A stretch of 47,106 nucleotides of DNA from Candidatus Parcubacteria bacterium (GTDB lineage: Bacteria; Patescibacteriota; Minisyncoccia; Phycocordibacterales; PALSA-1337), in NCBI GenBank assembly GCA_028286835.1, contig JAQBQT010000025.1, positions 1 to 47,106 on the forward strand. Direction: 5' to 3'. Each line of letters starts with the position of its first letter. The first letter of the stretch is position 1. The translations under genes and the position numbers were made by a program. Shown here piece by piece: positions 17,672-26,304 of this stretch. Under the pieces are notes generated by a model that saw only the letters and a program-made list of their open reading frames with translations, was not told where the DNA came from and ran no database searches.

Positions 17672-19390
17672 ATGCCTGCGTACGCCACCCGCAAACCTCT
17701 GACAGTCGATGAGAAGAACAATCTTTCTTCGCATTCTGACCTTCTTGCACACCTTTTATTTCACCGCGGGATCACTGATTCCGAAGCCGCCGGGAGATTC
17801 CTTGCGCCAGAATATGACCGCGACACTCACGACCCGTTCCTCTTGAAGGATGCAGACAAGGCGGCTGCGCGCATCATCCAGGCCGTCCAGAGCGGCGAGA
17901 AGATCGCCGTGTATGCCGACTATGACGCCGACGGCATCCCTGGCGCCGCGCTTTTCAATGATCTTTTTTCCCGCATAGGCTATACGAATTTCGTCGTGTA
18001 CATTCCGCATCGCCACAACGAGGGCTTCGGCCTCCATGAGGGGGCCATCGATGAGCTCGCCGCTTCAGGCGTGAAGCTCCTCATCACAGTCGACTGCGGG
18101 ATCTCTGACAGGGCCGCGGCCGAGCATGCGCGCGAGAAAGGCATCGAAGTCATCATCACCGATCACCACGAGCCGCCAGGAGAATTGCCGCACGCGGTCG
18201 CAGTCATCGACCCCAAGCAGCCGGGTTGTGTATATCCTGACAAGAATCTCTGCGGCACAGGCGTCGCCTTCAAGCTCATTCAGGCCATCCTCGCCAAGAA
18301 CCGATTCGGCCTCAAGGATGGAATGGAAAAGTGGCTGCTCGATCTCGTGGGCATCGCGACGCTTTCCGACATGGTGCCGCTCACGGGGGAGAACCGCGTC
18401 TTCGCCCACTATGGCATGACCGTCCTCAGGAAAACCCAGCGCCTTGGCCTGAAGAGGCTTTTCACTAAGCTCAAGATCGCGCAGGCGCATCTCACTGAGG
18501 ACGACATCACCTTCATGATCACGCCGCGCATAAACGCAGCGTCTCGCATGGGGGTGCCTATGGATGCATTCCGTCTGCTCGCCGCCCAGGACGAAGCGAC
18601 CGCAAAAGAGTGCGCCGATCATTTGGATGAGATCAATAATGAGCGCAAAGGCGTCGTAGCCGCGCTCGTAAAGGACGTCAAAAAGAAAGTGCGCGAACGC
18701 CACGCCGGTATCATCCCGAGCGTCATCGTGTTGGGCAATCCGGAATGGCGTCCGTCCCTCCTCGGACTTGCTGCCAATTCATGCGCGGAAGAATTCCGTC
18801 GGCCAGTATTTCTCTGGGGACGCGATGGCGAGAATGCGCTCAAGGGATCATGTCGCTCTGAGGGCACGACGAATGTCGTCGAGCTCATGCGCGCGGTCCC
18901 TGCCGGAGTGTTCATGGAATTCGGCGGGCACAAGCACTCGGGCGGATTCAGTGTCGAGAGCGAGGCTGTGCATTTTCTGGAGAAGCATCTGAATGATGCA
19001 GCCGGTGTCGCGAGCGCGGAGAGTGCGAACAGTGCGCCGGACATGGTTGATGCGGAACTGTCGCTCGATGCGATCACGTCGCGCCTCCATGATGACATCG
19101 CCCGCCTTGCGCCCTTCGGCCTCGGCAACCCGAAGCCCCTCTTCGTGTTCAGGAATGTGAAACCCGTTTCTGTGCGGCGATTCGGCAAGGGCAATGATCA
19201 CGTCGAGCTCACGTTCGCGAAGGGGAACGGGTACAAAGTCTCCGCCATTTCTTTTTTCGGAGTGACCGAGGAATGGGCCGCCACGACCGAAGCCGGCATG
19301 AATATCGATCTCATCGCGTCGGTGGAGAAGTCGATGTTCCGCGGCCGGCCGGAATTGCGCCTGCGCGTCGTCGACGTCGTGCGTGCGTAG
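17672..19390 (+). CDS. recJ: Single-stranded-DNA-specific exonuclease RecJ
   Basis: DYDADGIPGAALF, VDCGIS, ITDHHEPP, VIDPKQ, LCGTGVAFKL; start chosen at ATG 17672 within a longer ORF. Confidence 0.93.
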   Translation: MPAYATRKPLTVDEKNNLSSHSDLLAHLLFHRGITDSEAAGRFLAPEYDRDTHDPFLLKDADKAAARIIQAVQSGEKIAVYADYDADGIPGAALFNDLFSRIGYTNFVVYIPHRHNEGFGLHEGAIDELAASGVKLLITVDCGISDRAAAEHAREKGIEVIITDHHEPPGELPHAVAVIDPKQPGCVYPDKNLCGTGVAFKLIQAILAKNRFGLKDGMEKWLLDLVGIATLSDMVPLTGENRVFAHYGMTVLRKTQRLGLKRLFTKLKIAQAHLTEDDITFMITPRINAASRMGVPMDAFRLLAAQDEATAKECADHLDEINNERKGVVAALVKDVKKKVRERHAGIIPSVIVLGNPEWRPSLLGLAANSCAEEFRRPVFLWGRDGENALKGSCRSEGTTNVVELMRAVPAGVFMEFGGHKHSGGFSVESEAVHFLEKHLNDAAGVASAESANSAPDMVDAELSLDAITSRLHDDIARLAPFGLGNPKPLFVFRNVKPVSVRRFGKGNDHVELTFAKGNGYKVSAISFFGVTEEWAATTEAGMNIDLIASVEKSMFRGRPELRLRVVDVVRA

Positions 19391-19437
19391 GTCCGGTATG
19401 ATTATTTTATCCCGCTTTATTTTTTTATCTTACTTCC

Positions 19438-20175
19438 ATGAAAGAATTCCAGACAACTATTTTCACTGACGGATCGTCGCGCGGGAATCCAGGACCAGGT
19501 GGATGGGGCGCGCTCGTCATCGCTGAGGATACAGTTCCTTGCGTGAAGGAGCTCGGCGGCGGAGAGGCTGACACGACGAACAACCGCATGGAGATCAAGG
19601 CCGCCATCGAAGGCCTCCGGCATTCGGATAAGAATTCAAAAATTATCGTGAACACGGATTCGTCATACCTTATAAATGGCATCACGAAGTGGGTGAAGGG
19701 TTGGAAGCGGAACGGCTGGAAAACGAAAACAAAAGACGAGGTGCTCAATCGCGATCTCTGGGAGGAGCTTCACGACCTAGCCGAGGGTCGCACGATCACG
19801 TGGTCGTATGTCGGAGGTCATGTCGGCGTTCTAGGCAACGAACGATGCGATCATATTGCAACGGCCTTTGCTGATGGCCGCGAATTGAAGCTCTACGACG
19901 GCCCGCTCGCCGGCTATGACCTTCCGAATGTACTCGATGTTTCACGCAATGAAATGAAGGCGGTCACAAAAAAATCCAGCTCGTCCCATTCGCGCGCACC
20001 GGCTCATTCATATGTGAGCTCTGTCGGGGGAGTGATAGAGACTCACCGCACATGGGCTGAATGCGAGAAGCGCGTAAAAGGTGCGCGGGGAGCCAGATAC
20101 AAAAAATCCACGAGTGCAGAAAATGAAGCGAGCATCATCGAAGAGTTCGGGGCGTTCGGAAATGAAATTGGGTAG
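19438..20175 (+). CDS. rnhA: Ribonuclease HI with C-terminal viroplasmin/hybrid-binding-like domain
   Basis: FTDGSSRGNPGPGGWG, NNRMEIKA, NTDSSYLI, NERCDHIA; C-term SYVSSVGGVIETHRTWAECEKRVKGARGARYKKS. Confidence 0.92.
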   Translation: MKEFQTTIFTDGSSRGNPGPGGWGALVIAEDTVPCVKELGGGEADTTNNRMEIKAAIEGLRHSDKNSKIIVNTDSSYLINGITKWVKGWKRNGWKTKTKDEVLNRDLWEELHDLAEGRTITWSYVGGHVGVLGNERCDHIATAFADGRELKLYDGPLAGYDLPNVLDVSRNEMKAVTKKSSSSHSRAPAHSYVSSVGGVIETHRTWAECEKRVKGARGARYKKSTSAENEASIIEEFGAFGNEIG

Positions 20176-20184
20176 CGCGTTTAT

Positions 20185-20244
20185 TTTTCTTCACGAAAAA
20201 TTGAATATTTTTTGAAGCGGATTTGAACCGCTTTCGGATAGTAT
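20185..20244 (+). promoter_or_regulatory. Predicted comEC promoter with three TTGAA repeats
   Basis: TTGAA at 20201, 20212, 20223 (11-bp steps); TAGTAT at 20239. Confidence 0.6.
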
Positions 20245-20250
20245 GTGCCC

Positions 20251-21627
20251 ATGCGAAAGGGCACATTTATTTTTTGGAGTCTGTTTGTTGCGGCTGCGGC
20301 GGTGCGCATCGGCATGTCGTTCACGAGGTCGCTTCCGGATGCGGGTGCGTGCCTGATGCATGTCGACTTTGGAACGGGCACCGTTGCTGAAGATCCTGAA
20401 CGCAAAGATTCAGGACAGGTATTCGTCGTGGCTGCGGAAAAAATTTTTGTGATGCCGCAGGATCTGTGCGCGCACGATATCCTCATCCGTATCAAGACGA
20501 AGCTCTATCCGCGGTTCGCGTATGGTGATCGCATCGTTTTCACGGGCAAGCTCTTAGCACCAAGGAATTTTTCTAGTGACAGCGGCCGGGTCTTCGACTA
20601 TCAGGGATACCTCGCGAAGGACGACGTGTTCTATGAGATGAAAAGCGCGGTCGCGGTCATGGCTACAAGCTCAGGAAAGTTTTCTCTGCCGTCATCATTG
20701 TTCACTATCAAGCGACGCTTTGTCGCGCACCTCGAGCGCGCGCTTGGTGAGCCGCATGCGGCTCTGGCAGCGGGGCTTGTCGTGGGGGAGAAGAGCGCGC
20801 TCGGCAAAGATCTTCTTGATGACTTCCGCATCGTCGGGCTCATCCATGTCGTCGTCTTGTCCGGTTTCAATATCACCATCGTCGGCATCGCGCTCCGTCG
20901 GCTTTTGTCGCGGCTGCCACGGGTGTGGGGCATCGCAGTGGGCGGCATCGGGATCATGCTCTTCGGCATCCTCGTAGGAGGAGGCGCGACAGTGGTGCGC
21001 TCATGTTTCATGGCAGGCATCGCTCTCGTCGCCGATCTGATCCGCCGCGACTACAGCGTCCATCGGGCGCTCGCGTTCGCGGCCCTCATCATGCTCATCC
21101 AGAATCCCTTCATCCTGCTTCACGATCCTTCTTTCCAGCTCTCATTCCTGGCGACCGTCGGGCTCCTCCTCTTGGCCGGACCTGTCGAGTCCAAGCTCGG
21201 CTGGATCCCGGATGCGTTCGGCATGAGGGGCACTGTCGCTTCGTGCTTGGCAACGCAGATCTTTGTCTCGCCCTTCATTCTCTATATGATGGGGCAGATC
21301 TCTCTTATCGGTATTCTGGTCAACATCATTGTTCTCCCATTCATTCCCGCCACGATGCTTCTCGTGTTCCTCACTGGCGCGCTCGGCTTTGTTTCATATC
21401 CGCTGTCGCTCGCCGCCGGATGGGGAGCGCATCTTCTGCTGCAGTACGAATTATTCACTGTGACCCATTTCGCCAGGCTCCCGTTCGCCGCAATGCACAT
21501 ACCACCCTTCTCGGGGTGGTATGTGGGCGCATTCTATATTTTGTTTTGTGCCGCGTATCTTTTTAGAGGGAAGCCCCGCTCGCTTTTTGAAAATTCTGCT
21601 CGATCACGGACCAGTTCAGATTATTGA
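20251..21627 (+). CDS. comEC: ComEC/Rec2 competence channel protein without MBL domain
   Basis: DUF4131-like N-region, GLVVGEKSALGKDLLDDFRIVGLIHVVVLSGFNITIV, multiple TMs. Confidence 0.88.
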   Translation: MRKGTFIFWSLFVAAAAVRIGMSFTRSLPDAGACLMHVDFGTGTVAEDPERKDSGQVFVVAAEKIFVMPQDLCAHDILIRIKTKLYPRFAYGDRIVFTGKLLAPRNFSSDSGRVFDYQGYLAKDDVFYEMKSAVAVMATSSGKFSLPSSLFTIKRRFVAHLERALGEPHAALAAGLVVGEKSALGKDLLDDFRIVGLIHVVVLSGFNITIVGIALRRLLSRLPRVWGIAVGGIGIMLFGILVGGGATVVRSCFMAGIALVADLIRRDYSVHRALAFAALIMLIQNPFILLHDPSFQLSFLATVGLLLLAGPVESKLGWIPDAFGMRGTVASCLATQIFVSPFILYMMGQISLIGILVNIIVLPFIPATMLLVFLTGALGFVSYPLSLAAGWGAHLLLQYELFTVTHFARLPFAAMHIPPFSGWYVGAFYILFCAAYLFRGKPRSLFENSARSRTSSDY

Positions 21628-22168
21628 AGAAGTCCTCGATGTAATTCTTCTTGCCGGAAGGCTGGTAGTCTGCGACATACGAATGCTCCCACATATCCAT
21701 GCCGAGGATCATCGTGCAGTTCTGCAGCTGGCCGAGGTGCTGCTCGTCCACCCATGAATTGAGGAGGCGCTTGTCAGCATTGTCATACCAGAGGACCGCC
21801 CAGCCGATGCCGCGCGTGAGGCCGAGCGCTTTGAATTCCATGAGCCACGCATCGAATGAGCCCCATGTTCCGGCGATGAGCTTCCTGAGTTGGCTTGAAT
21901 CGGACAAGGCAGCAGCCCCGCCCTGCAGGGAAGCGAAATACGCTTCATGATTGCGCATGCCGTTGAATTCGAAGCTGAAGCGGCGCATCAGCTCTCCGAG
22001 CGCGTACGCATTTTTTTCGGAGTCCTTCTTGCATTCGTCGATCTTCTCGAAGATAGTATTGGCGTTCTTCACATAGCCCTGATAGAGCTTGAGATGCTCC
22101 TCTATGGTCTTTGCCGAGATGCCCTTGAGGGCGGGGATCGTAAACGTCTGCGCGGTGAATGGTTTCAT
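21563..22168 (-). CDS. sodA: Superoxide dismutase, Fe/Mn family
   Basis: Ligand context: EEHLKLYQGYV, RNHEAYFASL, LGMDMWEHSY. Confidence 0.93.
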   Translation of the reverse strand: MKPFTAQTFTIPALKGISAKTIEEHLKLYQGYVKNANTIFEKIDECKKDSEKNAYALGELMRRFSFEFNGMRNHEAYFASLQGGAAALSDSSQLRKLIAGTWGSFDAWLMEFKALGLTRGIGWAVLWYDNADKRLLNSWVDEQHLGQLQNCTMILGMDMWEHSYVADYQPSGKKNYIEDFFNNLNWSVIEQNFQKASGASL

Positions 22169-22192
22169 GGTTGTATTGGTTATGAATTTAAC

Positions 22193-22252
22193 TTTTCTTC
22201 ATGAAGATTTGAATCTTTTTTGAACACGCCTTGAACTGCTATTTATTATACT
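22193..22252 (+). promoter_or_regulatory. Predicted promoter with three TTGAA repeats upstream of the MBL-like gene
   Basis: TTGAA at 22209, 22220, 22231 (11-bp steps); TATACT at 22247. Confidence 0.6.
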
Positions 22253-22261
22253 CGATTTGTA

Positions 22262-23176
22262 ATGATAAAAGGCGCATCAAAACAAGTCTTCGTACTTGCC
22301 GCCGGAGCAGCTGCTCTGGCCGGGGCGGGAGGCTACGCCTGGTATGAATCGCGCCGTCCGGCTGTCTTTGAGGCATATATCTTCAATACTCCTGGCTCGC
22401 TCTCTGCTTTCATCCGCACGCCAGATGATTCGAGGATCCTTATCGGAGGGGGATCCAATGCGGATATCGTCAGGCGCCTTACCGGCGTTCTACCTTTCTA
22501 CTCCCGCCGCATCGATGCGCTTATCGTCCCCAACACCGATACCAGGAGCGTCACCGGTCTTGCGGAAGTGGTAGGCCGATATGATGTCAGAAAAGTCCTT
22601 ATTCCGAGTTTGACTCTCTTCAGTCTTGGCCTAGTCAGCACACGTGATCCGGCCTACGCCGCTTTTCTGGAAACGGTAGCCGCTCGCCATATTCCCGTTG
22701 AAGAATATTCGGCTGGCACGCATCTTTCATTCGGGACTGTGAATGCGTCAGTTCTATTTCCGATCTCAGAAGATTCATTCAGGTATTCAAAAGCCAGCAG
22801 TCCGGAATTATGCCTGCGCGTATCATATGGAGAGGCGTCACTCCTCTTCATAGGCGCGGCGACTCCCAAGGTTCAGAAGTTTGTCGCAGCCTCCAGTACC
22901 GAAAGCAACGCCCTTATCGTCTCGCAGAGCACTGGTCAAGGAAATATTTCCAGGGAATTATTGGAAGCCGTTCGCCCTGGCTATCTCGTGTATTCCCAGG
23001 CGCTCTCAAAATCCTCTTCGAAGCCGAAGCTCAAATCCGCAGCCAAGACAAATAAAAAAGCGGCGAACAAAAAAGCCGACTCGCTGGCCGGCATTCTTTT
23101 GGATCATCATTTCAATATCAGAGAAAGGGGAGAGGTCAAGATCACCTCGGACGGAACGAGCGTAGAGATTATTTGA
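22262..23176 (+). CDS. Membrane-anchored degenerate ComEC-type MBL-fold protein
   Basis: N-terminal TM; ILIGGGSNADIVRRLTGVLPFYSRRIDALIVPNTDTRSVTGLAEVVGRYDV matches the ComEC MBL skeleton but lacks metal-ligand residues. Confidence 0.72.
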   Translation: MIKGASKQVFVLAAGAAALAGAGGYAWYESRRPAVFEAYIFNTPGSLSAFIRTPDDSRILIGGGSNADIVRRLTGVLPFYSRRIDALIVPNTDTRSVTGLAEVVGRYDVRKVLIPSLTLFSLGLVSTRDPAYAAFLETVAARHIPVEEYSAGTHLSFGTVNASVLFPISEDSFRYSKASSPELCLRVSYGEASLLFIGAATPKVQKFVAASSTESNALIVSQSTGQGNISRELLEAVRPGYLVYSQALSKSSSKPKLKSAAKTNKKAANKKADSLAGILLDHHFNIRERGEVKITSDGTSVEII

Positions 23177-23414
23177 TAATGCCTGCTGTGCGAAGGGCGC
23201 TGAAGGCTCCATTCTTCTCGATGGTGCGGAGGCCGCGAGCGGAAACCGTGAGGACGAATGTCTTCTTCAATTCCGGCACGTAGATGCGCTTCTTCTGAAG
23301 GTTCGGATAGCGGCGTATCTTTCCGCATGGGTTGAACTGGGTAGCACGCGTGCGGTTGGAGTACCGTCCGCCGTTCATTGAGCCCCTCTTTGTTATGTCG
23401 CAGACTTTAGCCAT
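23169..23414 (-). CDS. rpmB: 50S ribosomal protein L28
   Basis: MAKVCDITKRGSMNGGRYSNRTRATQFNPCGKIRRYPNLQKKRIYVPE. Confidence 0.92.
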   Translation of the reverse strand: MAKVCDITKRGSMNGGRYSNRTRATQFNPCGKIRRYPNLQKKRIYVPELKKTFVLTVSARGLRTIEKNGAFSALRTAGIIK

Positions 23415-23477
23415 AAATATAGTTAGAATCGTATGCTATCATAGGCTTATTCCAAGTTCAAGCCTCATCCGCACGCC

Positions 23478-24083
23478 ATGCTCACCATTCTTTCCATAGC
23501 CATCCTCATAGTCTCGGTCATCCTCCATGAAGTCTCACATGGCTATATGGCTGATTTCCTAGGCGATCCGACGGCCAGGCTTTCGGGAAGGCTCACTCTG
23601 AATCCTATAAAACACATAGATCCCATGGGCTCCATTATCGTGCCCTTCATCACCTCTCTGGCAGGTTTCACCTTCGGCTGGGCCAAGCCTGTTCCATATA
23701 ATCCATATAACCTGAAGAACAAGCGGACGGGCGAGTTTCTCATTGCCGCAGCCGGCCCGGCTTCCAATCTGCTCATCGCCCTCATATTCGGCACCGTCCT
23801 CCGTTTCACTGTCACCGATGCAGCGTCCATCACACCGTTCATCACCATCGTTTCATATATAGTCATCATCAATATCGTCCTCGCCGTCTTCAATCTTATC
23901 CCTCTCCCGCCGCTCGATGGCTCCAAGCTCCTATTCTCGATCCTGCCTGCGCAGTACGGCCGTGTCAGATATTTCCTGGAATCATACGAGTCTATCTTTG
24001 CCCTCATTGTGGTTATCTTCCTCTGGCAGTTCGTTTCACCTGTCGTTCCTTATATATTCCAGCTTTTTACGGGCCTGAGGTAG
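23478..24083 (+). CDS. Site-2 protease family (M50) membrane metalloprotease
   Basis: HEVSHGYMADFLGDPTARLSGRLTLNPIKHIDPMG and NLIPLPPLDGSKLL. Confidence 0.94.
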   Translation: MLTILSIAILIVSVILHEVSHGYMADFLGDPTARLSGRLTLNPIKHIDPMGSIIVPFITSLAGFTFGWAKPVPYNPYNLKNKRTGEFLIAAAGPASNLLIALIFGTVLRFTVTDAASITPFITIVSYIVIINIVLAVFNLIPLPPLDGSKLLFSILPAQYGRVRYFLESYESIFALIVVIFLWQFVSPVVPYIFQLFTGLR

Positions 24084-24138
24084 TTATTCACCGGGGTTCT
24101 TTACATTTTGGTTCGTCTGCACTATTCTTTACCACCGT

Positions 24139-24363
24139 ATGCGCGTTATGTTCTTTGTCGGGGCCATGGCGGTTGTTCAGACATACCTGACCTGTCTCAT
24201 CCTTGAGAACTTTTGGGGTTTAATGCACTCTCAGGTTGAGATTGGTCAGCTACCGAACAAAGTATCGGCTGAACAGCTGGCACTGTTAGGTCATAGTCGC
24301 GCCGAGTCAGCGTACGTATATTGGTATCCGTACGACTGGCTCGACGAACCGGCTATTTATTGA
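24139..24363 (+). CDS. Small membrane hypothetical protein
   Basis: 74 aa, N-terminal hydrophobic helix; upstream TTTACA-N17-TATTCT; downstream terminator. Confidence 0.55.
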   Translation: MRVMFFVGAMAVVQTYLTCLILENFWGLMHSQVEIGQLPNKVSAEQLALLGHSRAESAYVYWYPYDWLDEPAIY

Positions 24364-24416
24364 TGGTTTGTGGGGAACTTAAATAAAAGTCCATTTGGGT
24401 TTATTGCATAAAATGC

Positions 24417-24454
24417 GCCGCAGTATCCAGGAAAAGGATTCTGCGGCTTTTTTA
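24417..24454 (+). terminator. Rho-independent terminator
   Basis: GCCGCAG...CTGCGGC hairpin then TTTTTTATT. Confidence 0.85.
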
Positions 24455-24485
24455 TTAAAACACCCACTTGTGTTAAAAGTGGGTG
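24455..24485 (-). terminator. Rho-independent terminator for the minus-strand 24518-25024 gene
   Basis: CACCCACTT-N7-AAGTGGGTG perfect 9-bp stem followed on minus strand by TTTTAATAAAAAA. Confidence 0.65.
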
Positions 24486-24517
24486 GGCAAAAGAAATCAA
24501 CCGTGATTCGATAAGGG

Positions 24518-25024
24518 CTATGCTAAGCCGGCTCTCTCTAGAATAATACTCGCGTATGGGCTAAGTACATTAGGGTGAGTATAGACGTAAGTCGTTTGAT
24601 ACATTTTTGGGTTTTCAATGTGATTCACCGTAAGGGAAAGCTGGGTCTTCATTCCTTCCAGCATATCAATAAGACTTTTAGAGAAGCTTTTTTTATTTAA
24701 ATCCAAACAAAAATCAAAACAATCAGAATTTTCTCTTAGGTCAAGTCCTAAAGGCCTTAGTTTGTTCCACAGGATACCCCTCAGAGTCAGTATTTCCTCT
24801 TTGTTTAATTCTCTGTGAAAATTATAAAGGATATATTTGTATATCCATGAATGAGGGCACTCGGCTACTAGTTCAAACCTACAGAAGGCATCCGGATCAT
24901 TTTCCCGATGTTCCAAATACAGAGATACGATTTGATAGGTGATTTTGTTGGGAAACATCGCAGGAAGTTCCAGGGGGAGCCGTTTAATCCCGCATTTGAA
25001 TGCGGTTGATCTTTTAGTTTTCAT
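24518..25024 (-). CDS. Hypothetical protein
   Basis: 168-aa ORF with its own terminator; no family recognised. Confidence 0.55.
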   Translation of the reverse strand: MKTKRSTAFKCGIKRLPLELPAMFPNKITYQIVSLYLEHRENDPDAFCRFELVAECPHSWIYKYILYNFHRELNKEEILTLRGILWNKLRPLGLDLRENSDCFDFCLDLNKKSFSKSLIDMLEGMKTQLSLTVNHIENPKMYQTTYVYTHPNVLSPYASIILERAGLA

Positions 25025-25154
25025 TATGTTAACGAGTATCCATAGACTTCCAGCGTTATGCTAGAAGTGGTCGATATCATATCGATCCTTTTGGATATTC
25101 TAGGGCCTAGATTAGACTTAAGTATGACTTAAGTCAATTAGTGCGATTCAAAAC

Positions 25155-25184
25155 TTGGACAGGGCAATTTAGGTATGATAAGGT
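25155..25184 (+). promoter_or_regulatory. Predicted rpsL-rpsG promoter
   Basis: TTGGAC-N18-TAAGGT with TGA extended -10. Confidence 0.45.
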
Positions 25185-25303
25185 ACTGCCACGGCCCACA
25201 GGGGCAAAAATTACATTATCAGGCAAGAATGAGTAATCATTCAGGTCCGCTCGGACCGAAAATGGTGAAAACAGTCAGTCTTGCGGCCAATTAAGCATTA
25301 CAA

Positions 25304-25726
25304 ATGCCTACAATCAACCAGCTTACAAAATCATCAAGGAAGCGCTTCAAGAGGAAGTCAAAGTCCATCGCCCTCACGCGCACCTTCAATTCGATCGCGA
25401 ACCGACCGATCTTCTTTCCGGCTCCGTTCAAGCGCGGCGTATGCGTCAAAGTGACGACGAAGACCCCGAAGAAGCCGAACTCAGCCATCCGCAAGATCGC
25501 TCGTGTCCGCCTCACCAACGGCCTTGAAGTCACAGCATATGTTCCAGGCATGGGTCACAACCTCCAGGAACACTCAGTGGTCCTCCTCCGCGGCGGCCGC
25601 GTCAAAGACGTAGGTCTCCGCTATTCAGTCGTGCGCGGCGTTTTGGACTGCGCAGGCGTCGAAGCTCGCAGAAAAGGTCGCAGCCAATACGGTAACAAGC
25701 GTCCGAAGGCCGCTAAGACCGCCTAA
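25304..25726 (+). CDS. rpsL: 30S ribosomal protein S12
   Basis: [50 protein letters not shown]. Confidence 0.98.
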   Translation: MPTINQLTKSSRKRFKRKSKSIALTRTFNSIANRPIFFPAPFKRGVCVKVTTKTPKKPNSAIRKIARVRLTNGLEVTAYVPGMGHNLQEHSVVLLRGGRVKDVGLRYSVVRGVLDCAGVEARRKGRSQYGNKRPKAAKTA

Positions 25727-25750
25727 CTCAGGTAATTTTCATCTACTACT

Positions 25751-26221
25751 ATGCGACGCAAACTCAACATCAAAAGGGAATTGAAGCCTGACGCGAACTA
25801 CGATTCGCTCAAGCTCGCCAAATTTACGAACTACGTCATGGAATCCGGCAAGAAGACGACGGCCCGTGCCATCGTTGCCGACTGTATGACTGCTATCAAG
25901 GAGAAGGCCAAAGTTGAAAATCCGATGGAAGTCTTCGAGACAGCCCTCAAGAACACGTCGCCTGCCATGGAAGTCCGCTCACGCCGCGTTGGCGGTGCCA
26001 ACTACCAGGTTCCACGCGAAGTCCGCCCGGAGCGCAAGAATGCCATGTCCATGAAGTGGATCATCGAGGCAGCCCGCGCCAAGAAGGGAGCTCCTATGCA
26101 CCTCAAGCTCGCCGACGAGATCATCGCCGCCTCCAAGAATGAAGGCGAAGCAGTGAAGAAGCGCGAGAATGTCCACAAGATGGCCGAAGCCAACAAGGCT
26201 TTCGCTCACTTTGCCTGGTAG
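25751..26221 (+). CDS. rpsG: 30S ribosomal protein S7
   Basis: [32 protein letters not shown]. Confidence 0.98.
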   Translation: MRRKLNIKRELKPDANYDSLKLAKFTNYVMESGKKTTARAIVADCMTAIKEKAKVENPMEVFETALKNTSPAMEVRSRRVGGANYQVPREVRPERKNAMSMKWIIEAARAKKGAPMHLKLADEIIAASKNEGEAVKKRENVHKMAEANKAFAHFAW

Positions 26222-26245
26222 CCTCCGCCGAGGATCCTATAGCAG

Positions 26246-26275
26246 AAAACCGACCCTTATCTGGGCCGGTTTTTG
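26246..26275 (+). terminator. Rho-independent terminator after rpsG
   Basis: AACCGACCC-TTATCT-GGGCCGGTTTTTG. Confidence 0.8.
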
Positions 26276-26304
26276 TTTATGTCAGTTTTTGCCCCCCCAT
26301 GTTG

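Noticed and set aside
24361-24363. Possible UGA recoding (code 25, as in some CPR)
   Set aside because: TGA terminates several genes sensibly (e.g. comEC and the 24139 gene) with terminators or start sites following; no in-frame TGA is needed in conserved proteins
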